From: Mucilaginibacter rubeus
Lineage (GTDB): Bacteria > Bacteroidota > Bacteroidia > Sphingobacteriales > Sphingobacteriaceae
Direction of reading: 5' to 3'
NCBI RefSeq assembly: GCF_014643835.1
Contig: NZ_BMKD01000004.1
Span: 310,001-374,000 of the forward strand
DNA length: 64,000 nucleotides
Below are positions 17,074-26,500 of this stretch, one piece after another (the first letter of the stretch is position 1; each line of letters starts with the position of its first letter). The notes beneath the pieces are model-generated. The model had not been told where the DNA came from. It saw only the letters and a list, made by a program, of their open reading frames with translations, and did not search any database. A program made the position numbers and the translations under genes.

Positions 17074-18600
17074 CTACACCCTCTTCCCATTAAAAGTAAT
17101 GTTATACAAATCCGTGCGCCTGTCTTTGATATTTTGCACGCTGCCGTACTCATGCAGCTCATCCAGCAACGACAGGTCAACATCGGCAATAACAATCATT
17201 TCGGTGTTTGGCGTAGCTTCAGATTGGATCCCGTTAGTCGGGAAACCAAAATCTGAAGGTGTAAACACCGCCGACTGTGCATAGCTGATACCCATATTAT
17301 TTACATTAGGCAGGTTGCCTACACAACCCGCTATAGCGACATAGCATTCGTTTTCCACCGCACGGGCCTGGGCGCAAAACTTAACCCGGTTGTAACCGTT
17401 TTGCGTATCGGTAAGGAAAGGTACAAACAGGATCTGCATATCCTGACCGGCCAAAATGCGTGACAGTTCCGGAAACTCTACATCATAACAAATCAGGATG
17501 CCAACTTTGCCGCAATCGGTATCAAAAACTTTCACCTCATCGCCGCCGCGCATTCCCCATGAGCTAATCTCGGCCGGGGTTGGGTGAATTTTGTATACCT
17601 CTTCCATGCTGCCGTTCCGCCTGAACAGATAGGAAACGTTATATAACGACTCCTCAAAAATATAAGGCATACTGCCCGCAATGATGTTTACATTATAGGA
17701 TACCGCCAGTTTTGAAAACTCCTCGATAATGGGCTGGGTATATTTGGCCAGTTCGCGCATGGCCTTGGCCGAATCCATATGGTTATAATCGGCCATGAGC
17801 GGTGTATTGAACAGCTCGGGGAACAGGATAAAATCGGCCTGGTAATCGCTCACCGCATCAACAAAATATTCGGCATGCTTCATCAGCTCACTGATATTAC
17901 TGTACGAACGCATCTGCCATTGTACCAGGCCAATACGTACTACTGTTTTATGATTGATAACATCGCTTACTTCCTCGTAATACACGTTGTTCCACTCAAT
18001 AAGTGTAGCAAAACCTTTTGAGCGGCTATCCTCGGGCAGGTAGTTACGCAATACCTTGCGCACGTGAAAATCATTTGACAGCTGAAATGATAATGTTGGA
18101 TCATAGATCTCCTTATACTTTACCTTATCAATATACTGACGGGGCGTAAGCTCGTTCTGAAATTTTTGATAGTTAGGGATACGCCCGCCGGCAATAATAC
18201 TTTTCAGGTTCAGCTTTTCGCAAAGGGCCTTGCGGGCATCGTACAACCTCCGTGCAAGTCGCAAGCCGCGATATTTAGGATGGATAAACACATCAATACC
18301 GTACAGTACATCCCCTTTGTCATTATGGGTTTTAAAGGTACTGTCGCCGGTAATTTGCTTGTAGGTGTGATTATCGCCAAATTTTTGGTAATCGACTATA
18401 ATAGCCAGTGCACAGCCAACAACCGTATCGTTAACGGTAATGCAGATCTGCCCTTCGGGGAATATTTTGATGAGCCGGCGAATAGAATTGGCATCCCAAT
18501 AGTCCTCGTCCATATCCATATAGGCCGATTTCATTGACTTTTTTAGCTCCTGGTAGTCCTGTACTTCCAGGTTGCGCATTTCAATACTTTGCAGATCCAT
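17074..18600 (-). CDS. GNAT acetyltransferase fused to carbon-nitrogen hydrolase
   Basis: 508 aa from ATG 18600; the frame runs on to a TTG at 18624, but the ATG gives MDLQSIEMRNLEVQDY. Residues about 10-185 are a GNAT domain (VFIHPKYRGLRLARRLYDAR is the acetyl-CoA loop). Residues about 220-495 are a nitrilase-superfamily amidohydrolase with the E-K-C triad: Glu in FILFPELFN, Lys in EEVYKIHP and Cys in ILICYDVEFPE. This two-domain form is widespread as an uncharacterised 'bifunctional GNAT/CN-hydrolase'. It probably handles small amides or deaminated metabolites in the cytosol. Downstream of DoxX with a 44-bp gap, so the two may be co-transcribed. Confidence 0.95.
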   Translation of the reverse strand: MDLQSIEMRNLEVQDYQELKKSMKSAYMDMDEDYWDANSIRRLIKIFPEGQICITVNDTVVGCALAIIVDYQKFGDNHTYKQITGDSTFKTHNDKGDVLYGIDVFIHPKYRGLRLARRLYDARKALCEKLNLKSIIAGGRIPNYQKFQNELTPRQYIDKVKYKEIYDPTLSFQLSNDFHVRKVLRNYLPEDSRSKGFATLIEWNNVYYEEVSDVINHKTVVRIGLVQWQMRSYSNISELMKHAEYFVDAVSDYQADFILFPELFNTPLMADYNHMDSAKAMRELAKYTQPIIEEFSKLAVSYNVNIIAGSMPYIFEESLYNVSYLFRRNGSMEEVYKIHPTPAEISSWGMRGGDEVKVFDTDCGKVGILICYDVEFPELSRILAGQDMQILFVPFLTDTQNGYNRVKFCAQARAVENECYVAIAGCVGNLPNVNNMGISYAQSAVFTPSDFGFPTNGIQSEATPNTEMIVIADVDLSLLDELHEYGSVQNIKDRRTDLYNITFNGKRV

Positions 18601-18644
18601 ATTTTTATTTTGCTTCGATAGCAACAGCCAAACGCTGTTTTGGT

Positions 18645-19031
18645 TTAGGCTTTTTTAGTATCGGTTGTGTGCCACCAGGCCCAGTAGATCAGCACAAACT
18701 GCAGGAATAGGCGCAGCCATGCTAAAAAAGGTGTAACCGTTATGGAATTTAACTTCATTGGCGCTTTAAATGCCATGCTCACGTGGATCTGCAAAAAGGC
18801 AATCAACATTAAAACAATTCCCCAGGCAGCCCAGTACCGAGTTTTAGTTGGTATAAGTAACAAACCTAATGAAATTTCGGCAATCCCGGCAAGGAGGTTA
18901 ACAGTCTCTGGGTAAAGCAGGTTATTGGGCATTACGGCGTAGTAAAAGCCCGGATCGCGGAAGTGATTAAGGCCTGCAAGCACGTAAAACGCCACGAGTA
19001 TTACCAGGCTTATTTTTTTATACTTATCCAT
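18645..19031 (-). CDS. DoxX-family small membrane protein
   Basis: 128 aa with four predicted transmembrane helices (ISLVILVAFYVLAGLNHF, VNLLAGIAEISLGLLLIP, YWAAWGIVLMLIAFLQIHV, LFLQFVLIYWAWW). The early AGLNHFRDPGFY text is typical of the DoxX/MauE-like group. Role is unclear; relatives are linked to redox membrane proteins. Divergent from hemA. Confidence 0.87.
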   Translation of the reverse strand: MDKYKKISLVILVAFYVLAGLNHFRDPGFYYAVMPNNLLYPETVNLLAGIAEISLGLLLIPTKTRYWAAWGIVLMLIAFLQIHVSMAFKAPMKLNSITVTPFLAWLRLFLQFVLIYWAWWHTTDTKKA

Positions 19032-19168
19032 GTTTTAATTTACAAATATTTTGTGATACGCATTGCAAAACAGTTTAAATACTGCAAAACAAGCCGTTTT
19101 TGCAATTTATAACCATTCCAAATAAGCCTGTTTGACAAAGTGTTGACATTGGATGTGCCGAATAGTGA

Positions 19169-19176
19169 TACTTTTG
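19169..19176 (+). promoter_or_regulatory. Bacteroidota -7 element of hemA
   Basis: TACTTTTG matches TAnnTTTG; a TTG at 19143-19145, 23 nt upstream, may serve as -33. It lies inside the frame that could start at GTG 19140, so it argues for the TTG start at 19200. Confidence 0.5.
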
Positions 19177-19199
19177 TTCGGTCAAATTTTAAAACTGCT

Positions 19200-20426
19200 T
19201 TGAAGTATCTAAAGGTAATAGCTTTTACGCACAAACAGATTGAACTGAAGGAATTGGGTAGATTGGTGGTTTGCCAGGAAAATCTGACAGATAAACTTGC
19301 ACAGGTTAAAAAGCAGTTCAATATCCCGGAGATCTTCTACCTGGCTACCTGTAACCGTGTGGAATTTGTAATGACAACCCCACAATCTGTTGACAAAGAT
19401 TTTGCCAAAAAATTCATAGAAGCCTTTAACACAGAGCTTTGCCATGATTCACTGAGTACTTTTATGGATAGCGCGTCTATTTATGAAGACCAGGAAGCCA
19501 TGGTGCACTTATTGCGCACTTCATGTTCGCTGGAGAGTTTGATCGTGGGCGAAAAGGAGATCCTGGCCCAGTTACGCAAAGCATATGAACATTGCAAAGA
19601 GGCCGGCCTAACCGGCGATGCCATGCGCATGATCATGAACTGCGTGGTAAAAACAGCCAAGGAAGTTTATACGCATACCAACATCTCCAAAAACCCAATC
19701 TCGGTAGTATCGCTGGCTTACCGCAAGCTTAAAGACCTTAATCTTTGTTCAAATGCCCGTGTATTGATCATCGGCGCAGGCGAAACTAACCGTAACATTT
19801 CCAAATATCTTCAAAAACATAAATTTTCAAACTTCGCGGTATTTAACCGTACCGTGGCCAATGCCGAAAAATTAGCTGCCGATTTGGGCGGAGAAGCGTT
19901 TGACCTCGAAGCTTTGAAAAGCTATAAAAAAGGTTTTGATGCCATTATCACCTGCACATCGGCAGTTGAGCCAATCATCACTACCGAAATTTACCAATCG
20001 CTGCTCAACGGCGAAACCGGCAGGAAAACCATTGTCGATCTTGCCATCCCTAATGATACCGCTCCCGAAGTGCTGGAGCAATTCCCGGTTAACTTTATCG
20101 AAGTGCACTCGCTTAACGAAGTTGCCAAAAAGAACCTGCAGGAACGTTACCACGAACTGGTACACGCCGAAGCTATCATTGAGCAAAACATTGCCGAATT
20201 TGTACAGCAGCTTAAACAGCGCCGTATTGAAGTAGCTATGCGCCAGGTACCTGAAAAAATCAAAGAGATCCGCAATACCGCCATTAACTCCGTTTTTGCA
20301 GATGAAGTACAGGGCCTGGATGAGCAATCGCGAGAGATCCTGGAAAAGGTGATCAACTACATGGAGAAAAAATATATCAGCGTACCCATGGTTATGGCGA
20401 AAGATATATTGATCAATGAAAACTAA
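19200..20426 (+). CDS. hemA: Glutamyl-tRNA reductase
   Basis: 408 aa if started at TTG 19200; GTG 19140 would add 20 residues. I chose TTG because a promoter-like box lies between the two, and because it puts the catalytic cysteine of LATCNRVEF at residue 51, next to C50 of the E. coli enzyme. It reduces Glu-tRNA to glutamate-1-semialdehyde, the first committed step of tetrapyrrole synthesis. The catalytic domain is about residues 1-150 (SLESLIVGEKEILAQLR), then a Rossmann NADPH domain (VLIIGAGETNRNISKYL) and a helical dimerisation tail. The next haem gene on this strand, hemC, is 7.6 kb away. Confidence 0.96.
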   Translation: MKYLKVIAFTHKQIELKELGRLVVCQENLTDKLAQVKKQFNIPEIFYLATCNRVEFVMTTPQSVDKDFAKKFIEAFNTELCHDSLSTFMDSASIYEDQEAMVHLLRTSCSLESLIVGEKEILAQLRKAYEHCKEAGLTGDAMRMIMNCVVKTAKEVYTHTNISKNPISVVSLAYRKLKDLNLCSNARVLIIGAGETNRNISKYLQKHKFSNFAVFNRTVANAEKLAADLGGEAFDLEALKSYKKGFDAIITCTSAVEPIITTEIYQSLLNGETGRKTIVDLAIPNDTAPEVLEQFPVNFIEVHSLNEVAKKNLQERYHELVHAEAIIEQNIAEFVQQLKQRRIEVAMRQVPEKIKEIRNTAINSVFADEVQGLDEQSREILEKVINYMEKKYISVPMVMAKDILINEN

Positions 20427-20427
20427 A

Positions 20428-20520
20428 ACTTTCTGAATCAGAATTTACGGGATTTGAGGATTGACAGAATGCTTGCTTTTGTCTGAAACCGAATTTCTTT
20501 AATTTAAGAATTGATCAGAA
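20428..20520. repeat. Word repeat after hemA (CAGAATTTACGGGATTTGAGGATT words)
   Basis: Degenerate ATTGACAGAAT / CTGAATCAGAATTT words followed by partly complementary AATTTAAGAATTGATCAGAA. Same general pattern as 9190-9262. Confidence 0.4.
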
Positions 20521-20544
20521 TATTGGTTGTGATTTTATCTAATA

Positions 20545-20604
20545 CTGGTCGAAGTTTAGCGAAGCGTAACTTCGTCCTGAAATGAGTTAAGCTTTCAGCT
20601 TAAC
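20545..20604. repeat. Two-hairpin REP, TGGTCGAAGTTTAGC family, copy 1
   Basis: CTGGTCGAAGTTTAGCGA, then GCGTAACTTCGTCCTG forms one hairpin; GTTAAGCT-TTC-AGCTTAAC forms a second. The same two hairpins occur at 59373-59433, and the first one inverted at 59507-59541. Confidence 0.75.
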
Positions 20605-20644
20605 CGAACACCATATCATCAGCATGCAAAATATCAAATGTATG

Positions 20645-20765
20645 CTGCAAACTGTTTACTCATAACTGCCAACTGGATATGGGCGTTACCTCCGGTCCGG
20701 GCTGTACACTCATACGCCTGCAGGCTTTACGCTCGCTGGCCGGTATCCGCTCCCATCCCTAACGC
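20645..20765. repeat. GC-rich repeat element next to an AACTGCCAACTG word repeat
   Basis: 20681-20765 begins GGGCGTTACCTCCGGTCCGG and ends CATCCCTAACGC. An inverted relative at 31841-31938 has GGGCGTTGCCTGCGGCCCGG and CAATCCCTAACGC. Just before it, 20648-20676 carries CTGCAAACTG and ATAACTGCCAACTG, a 14-mer also found at 33490-33517. Confidence 0.6.
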
Positions 20766-20832
20766 AGGTATTTTTCGTTAAACCTATTTGGCTATTATTG
20801 GGGCTTATTTCCCTTGTAAAACAAACATTCAA

Positions 20833-23202
20833 TCATTCCGTCCTCAAACTCTTTATCGGGTTAACTGTCGCGGCTTTTACAGATTCATAACTAACCGTAA
20901 TCCACGCTATTCCCAATGCAGCTACAGAGGCAATAAAGAACACCAGCCAGCCAGCATTGATATGATAAGCAAAACCCGACAGCCAGCTGTTAACCGCATA
21001 CCATGAAAGTGGGATAGCGATAACTATAGCTATCAAAATAAGCCTGGTGATACCTGATGACAGTAAGTAAACGAGGTTTACTACAGATGCCCCTAACACT
21101 TTGCGTACGCCAATCTCCTTGGTACGCTGCTCGGCCATAAATGCAGATAAACCATATAAACCCAGGCACGAAATAAAGATTCCCAAACCGGCAAAAAGAT
21201 TAAAAATATTGCCCATTTGCTGTTCGCCTTTGTAAAGTTTGGATAACTCCTGGTCAATAAAATCAAATTTGAAGGGATAAGCCGGATTGAGCGCCTGGCT
21301 CATAGCCGCCAGTGCCTTTATTGTAGCATTAGTTTTTCCGGGCAAGGTCCTGATCACCACATAACCGCCTATTTTATTGAAAGGTATAACCAACGGCTCA
21401 ATGCTTTGCTGAACGGGCTTAAAATTAAAGTCTTTTATAACCCCTACAATAGTACCCTTGTTACCCCAAACCGCTAATGGCTTGCCTATGGCAGTGCCGG
21501 CGGTAAGGCCCATTACACTTGCCATTTTCTCGTTGATCATGTAATTATTCGAGTCGGTTTTAAAAGCTGCCGAAAAGCTTCGGCCGGCCGCTAACTTCAT
21601 TCTGAATGTATGCGTAAAATCTTCGTCGGCAGACATTACCGGGATAGACAATTGCGAACGTTGGTCTTTACCGCTCCACTGCACATTAAGTGTCCAGCCG
21701 CCAAGTTCAGTGGGCAAATCGGTAATCGTTGTAAAATCGCTCGTCAGCGAGGTTTGCCTTAACATGTTTTTCAAAGCCTCCTGCTTATGCCAGATCTCGC
21801 CCGTCATTGGCACGTATAAAAGATTGGCTTTCTCGAAACCGGGATTCCTGTCCCTGATAAATTTAAGCTGATTATAGATCACCACCGTACCCACTAATAA
21901 TACAATGGAAACCATAAACTGAACCACAACTAAAGCATTACGGAACAGCAAATTGCCTCCCATTGATTTCACGCTACCCTTAAGCACTTTAACCGGGTTA
22001 AAACCAGAGAGAAATAAGGCAGGATAACTTCCCGAGATAAGACCAGTTATTAAAGCAATACCGGTAAGACTTAACCAAAGCCTGGCATCCGACAGATCAA
22101 TAACAAGTTTCCTGTTAGCCAGATCATTAAACACTGGTAAAAACATCCGAACAATAATAAGCGCAAGTAACAGGGAAAGAAAGGAGATAAATACCGACTC
22201 GCTTAAAAACTGAAGCACCAATTGCCCGCGAACAGCACCCGCTACCTTACGTAAGCCTATTTCTTTGGCCCTGCGTGCCGAACGTGCGGTAGCCAGGTTC
22301 ATGAAATTGATACATGCTACAACGAGTATCAATATGGCGATCACAAAAAAGATACTTACGTACTGCGCATTCCCATGTCCGGACGAATCTCCCAATCTTT
22401 CAGGGTCCAGGTGTATTTTGGTTAGAGACTGTAATTTGAAGGCAGCCTTGGTATCCGGGCTATGTTTGTGAAAAATCTGACCTATTTGTGTTTCTAATTT
22501 GGCAATATTAACAGCGGAAGGATCAAAACTTTTATCGAACTGTACGTAACCAAAAAAATTAAAATTATCCCAGATATTATTTTTTAGATCATTATTGGTT
22601 TGTGCTATTAAAGCCATCGGAAGCAGGATGTCAAATTGCAGATCGGAGTTAGCCGGGATATTGGCCATAACGCCTGTTACTACCAGATTTTCCTTATTAT
22701 CTTTCCTTATCACTTTTCCTATGGGATCTTCTTTTCCGAAGTATTTTGTGGCGATATCTTCTGTTATTAAAACACCATTTGCCTGATTTAAAGCAGTAGC
22801 GCGGTCGCCTTTTATTAATGGATATGAAAACATGTCCATAAAATTGGGATCGGCATAAAACACATGTTCTTCCTGAAATTTCCGGTTACTTATTTCGAAT
22901 AAAACAGATGGAAAACCGGGATATAAACGGGCTACATTTTTAACCGCAGGGATCTCCGATTTTAATCCAAAAGGCATCCCGGCCGAACTTGCCGCGGTTT
23001 TAGAATCACTAAAATCGCTGTCGATTCGATAGATCTGCCCGGCATTTTTATTGAACTTATCATAGCTCAATTCATTTTGCACCCAAAGCAAAATCAGGAT
23101 ACTTGAAGCAAGGCCTATCGCCAAACCCGATATATTGATAATGGAGTAAGCTTTATCCTTTATGACATTCCGGTAAGCCAGTTTAAAATATGTTTTGAAC
23201 AT
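20833..23202 (-). CDS. FtsX/MacB-type ABC transporter permease
   Basis: 789 aa from ATG 23202 (MFKTYFKLAYRNVIKDK is the normal start; the frame is open to 23277). Two MacB_PCD periplasmic domains alternate with FtsX-type membrane bundles: N-terminal helix NISGLAIGLASSILILLWV, central helices near ILILVVACINFMNLATARSA, a middle helix near VVQFMVSIVLLVGTVVIY, and the C-terminal ISCLGLYGLSAFMAEQRTKE with GVRKVLGASV. Such proteins couple a cytoplasmic ATPase to work on lipoproteins, peptides or drugs at the envelope. No ATPase is adjacent. It is followed on the plus-strand order by a REP pair and a paralogous permease domain. Confidence 0.94.
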   Translation of the reverse strand: MFKTYFKLAYRNVIKDKAYSIINISGLAIGLASSILILLWVQNELSYDKFNKNAGQIYRIDSDFSDSKTAASSAGMPFGLKSEIPAVKNVARLYPGFPSVLFEISNRKFQEEHVFYADPNFMDMFSYPLIKGDRATALNQANGVLITEDIATKYFGKEDPIGKVIRKDNKENLVVTGVMANIPANSDLQFDILLPMALIAQTNNDLKNNIWDNFNFFGYVQFDKSFDPSAVNIAKLETQIGQIFHKHSPDTKAAFKLQSLTKIHLDPERLGDSSGHGNAQYVSIFFVIAILILVVACINFMNLATARSARRAKEIGLRKVAGAVRGQLVLQFLSESVFISFLSLLLALIIVRMFLPVFNDLANRKLVIDLSDARLWLSLTGIALITGLISGSYPALFLSGFNPVKVLKGSVKSMGGNLLFRNALVVVQFMVSIVLLVGTVVIYNQLKFIRDRNPGFEKANLLYVPMTGEIWHKQEALKNMLRQTSLTSDFTTITDLPTELGGWTLNVQWSGKDQRSQLSIPVMSADEDFTHTFRMKLAAGRSFSAAFKTDSNNYMINEKMASVMGLTAGTAIGKPLAVWGNKGTIVGVIKDFNFKPVQQSIEPLVIPFNKIGGYVVIRTLPGKTNATIKALAAMSQALNPAYPFKFDFIDQELSKLYKGEQQMGNIFNLFAGLGIFISCLGLYGLSAFMAEQRTKEIGVRKVLGASVVNLVYLLSSGITRLILIAIVIAIPLSWYAVNSWLSGFAYHINAGWLVFFIASVAALGIAWITVSYESVKAATVNPIKSLRTE

Positions 23203-23406
23203 GGGTATATTGATTGTAGAAGTTGTTGAACTTAAAACATTATTTAATATACAGGCATTATCTAAAACCCATGCCATTAATATAAATCATTGATAATTAA
23301 AACATTAATATCAATTTATTTATAACACCCGTTCGGAAACGTTACAACAAGTGTGCGCTTTTGCCGGGCATTACTACCCTGCGATAGAGCCCATCAAATT
23401 ACGTTC

Positions 23407-23522
23407 CATCAGGGTCTCTCGTAGAGGACCCTGATGTCTTCGCCAAGCAGGTAGGCCTTTTCTCGTAAGATGATCAAGGCTGATAGTGGAAACATCAGGG
23501 TCCTCTACAAGAGACCCTGATG
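23407..23522. repeat. Inverted pair of REP palindromes (CATCAGGGTC family)
   Basis: 23407-23436 is CATCAGGGTC, then TCTCGTAGAG, then GACCCTGATG. 23493-23522 is CATCAGGGTC, CTCTACAAGA, GACCCTGATG, which equals the reverse complement of the first at 29 of 30 positions. This is the head-to-head arrangement of BIME-like units, in the gap between the two permease genes. Confidence 0.85.
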
Positions 23523-23551
23523 AGAAGGTAGTCTCACAATAATCTTCCTGA

Positions 23552-26500
23552 TTATTCTGTCCTCAAACTTTTTACAGGGTTCGCCAGCGCGGCTTTTAAC
23601 GCTTTGTAACCTACCGTGAACCAGCCTATCAATAACGAAGTTGTAATGGCTGCCATAAAAACCCATAAGCCCGGCGAAATACGATAGGCGAAAGTTTGCA
23701 GCCATCCGTTCATCAGGTACCAGGCAAGGGGCGCGCCAATCATAAATGCCACCACGATAAGAGCTAAAAATTCCTTTGAAAACAGGTACACAATGCTGCT
23801 TACTGATGCGCCTAAAATCTTTCGGATCCCTACCTCTCTTGTGCGCTGTACCGCCATAAACGATACCAGGCCGTATAAGCCAAGGCAGGAGATAAAAATG
23901 GCGATGAGCGCAAATACTTTATAGATCAGTTCGAGCTGGTTTTCCTGTTCGTAAAATTTGGCAATGCTATCGTCAACAAAAAAGCCGGTGTAGGCATATT
24001 CGGGATATTTCTTTTCCCAGGCACTTTGCACCAATGCTGCCGTTTTTGCAAGTCTCCGGCTTTCAATTTTTACCGCTATTTGCTGTTCCGATTGTTTTGA
24101 GGGGAACATCACCAGCGGTTTAACTTCCTCGCGCATGGAGTTTGTTTTAAAGTCGGCAACAACACCTGCTATGGGCAGGTTTCCGTAACTATCAAAGGTA
24201 AGGGTTTTGCCCAAAGCATCATTTGCACGTTTAATACCCAATTTGCGTATAAAAGTTTCATTAACCACCAGTTCGCGCGCGGTATCGCTGGGTTCATAGC
24301 TTTTGCCTGCTATAAACCTGAGGCCAAAAGTTTTAAAGTAATCCGCGTCGGCAACTTTCATGAAAATATCAAAGCCAGGATCTTTATCTGAATGATTGAA
24401 GTAGAAATTGCTTGAATTATTATGCGATGACGATGGCGCGTCAGCCGAAAAACTGGCTGCCTTTACACCCTGCAAGGTAAGCACCTGCTGTTTAAAGCTG
24501 TTCATTCGTGATAAACCGATGCTATCGGCAGGGCATGGTATGGCCAATACGGCTTCTTTATTAAACCCGAGGTCGGCATTGTTTACAAAATCCATTTGTT
24601 TAACGGCGATAGCTGTTCCGATAATCAGCAACTGTGAAATGGTAAACTGGGTAACTACCAGCACACGGCGGAGCGATATACCACCAACAGCTGCCGAATT
24701 AATCTTATTTTTCAACGCCTCAACAGGTTTAAATCCCGATACGATAATTGCCGGATATACTCCTGAAAGCAGTATCACTGCAACTATTACACAGGCCAGG
24801 CAAAGCAATATGCCGGGATTGAACAAACCAATGGTATCCGGAACGCTGGCGATATGTTTGAGTAACGGTAAAGCAATTTCGGCTATGCAAATTGCAAGGC
24901 CGGCCGAAATTAGTACGATAATGGCCGTTTCGCACATTACCAGGCCTACCAATTGCCCGCGGCTGCTGCCCAGCACTTTGCGGATGCCTACCTCTTTGGA
25001 GCGGCCAACGGATTGCGCGGTTGAAAGGTTAATGAAATTGATGGATGCCATAACGATGATCAGCACCGCGATAAGCGACAAGGTACGCAGCGTGGACTTG
25101 CTGGTTACATGATCGCCCAGCGTGCCGCCAAAACTGGTGTCAAAATGGATTGCCGATAAGGGTTGCGCTACAGCATATCTTTTCCTGGCAGCGCGTTCAC
25201 TATCACTATTAAATTGTTTTTCGGAAAAACTAAGCATTTGACTTTCGATGCTGCTTTGCAATACATTTGCAGGAAATTTTATATATACCTGGCAGTCGCT
25301 GCTGGTTTCATCCCAGGTATATGCGTAATGGTAGCTTTTGGGGTTCTTCTTCCAGGTGATGTACGAAATCAACACTTTGAGCGGCAGGTCGGTATTTGGG
25401 GGAACATCCTGTATCACACCCGCCACTTTTAGCGTCAGCAGGTTATCCATCCTGAGCGTTTTTCCTACTGCCGTTTGCCAGTTACCAAAATATTTTATGG
25501 CGCTGCTTTTATCAATCACCACCATGTTAGGATCTTTTAAAGCTAACGCACTGCCGGCAAGCCAGGTTGCTGAAAAAATATCGAAAAGCTGAGGTTCGGC
25601 AAACATGATGCCGGTGTTCTCTATAAATTTTTTATCGCCGGCGGGGTTACCGTTAGCCGCCGGGGCTACGATCTGGCTGCCATAAATGGCGTTGATACCT
25701 GCAATGGTAGCCTGTGGGAAATAAAGACGAAAAGCATCTATCGCAGGCGTTGAGATCCCGGCACTATACCTGATATTACCTTCCCGCTCTTTTTTTGTAA
25801 CAATGCGATACGTGCTTTTATAACCGGGTTGATAGGTGTCAAAGCTCAACTCATATTGAACAACTACAAATATCAGCAGGCAGGCCGCAATGCCCACCGC
25901 CAGCCCGGCTACATTAATGGCCGAGTAACTTTTGTGACGGGTGATATTACGCCACGCGATCTTAAAATAATTTTTGAACATATAGCTGCGGTTTAATTTT
26001 CGGGAAGACCACATGATCGCGGCTTCATGGTCCGAAATTACCCTTGCAAACTGAGTACGTCGTCTTAAGTTATAACCTGGGAACTCTTTGTGAGGTTCAT
26101 TTTTATATTCCGCCGGGCTTTTGCCGGTTATTTGTTTAAAAATGCGGTTGAAGGATGATTTTGAGTTAAAACCGGAATCCAGTGCTATGCCAAGCAGGGT
26201 TATATGAGCAAAAGCAGGATCCTGCATTTTCCGGATTACTTCCGCAACGCGGTATTCGTTAATAAAATCGTTAAAGTTTTTTTTGAGAGCAATATTAATG
26301 ATCCGGGATAATTCATGCACTGTGAGCCCAAGCTTGTCAGCGAGCGAGGTCAAACTCAACTCCGCGTCCTCGTAATACCGCTTGTCTTCCATAACCCGCC
26401 TGAGCCAGGCCCCCTTTTGCCGCAGCACTGCCGGAACCGGTGTTCTCGAAACCGCGGGAGCCTGCGCAATAATAGTGCTTCCTGGTTTTGAATGGACAGT

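Noticed and set aside
19140-19199. GTG 19140 as hemA start
   Set aside because: It precedes the promoter-like box and adds 20 residues that do not look like GluTR.
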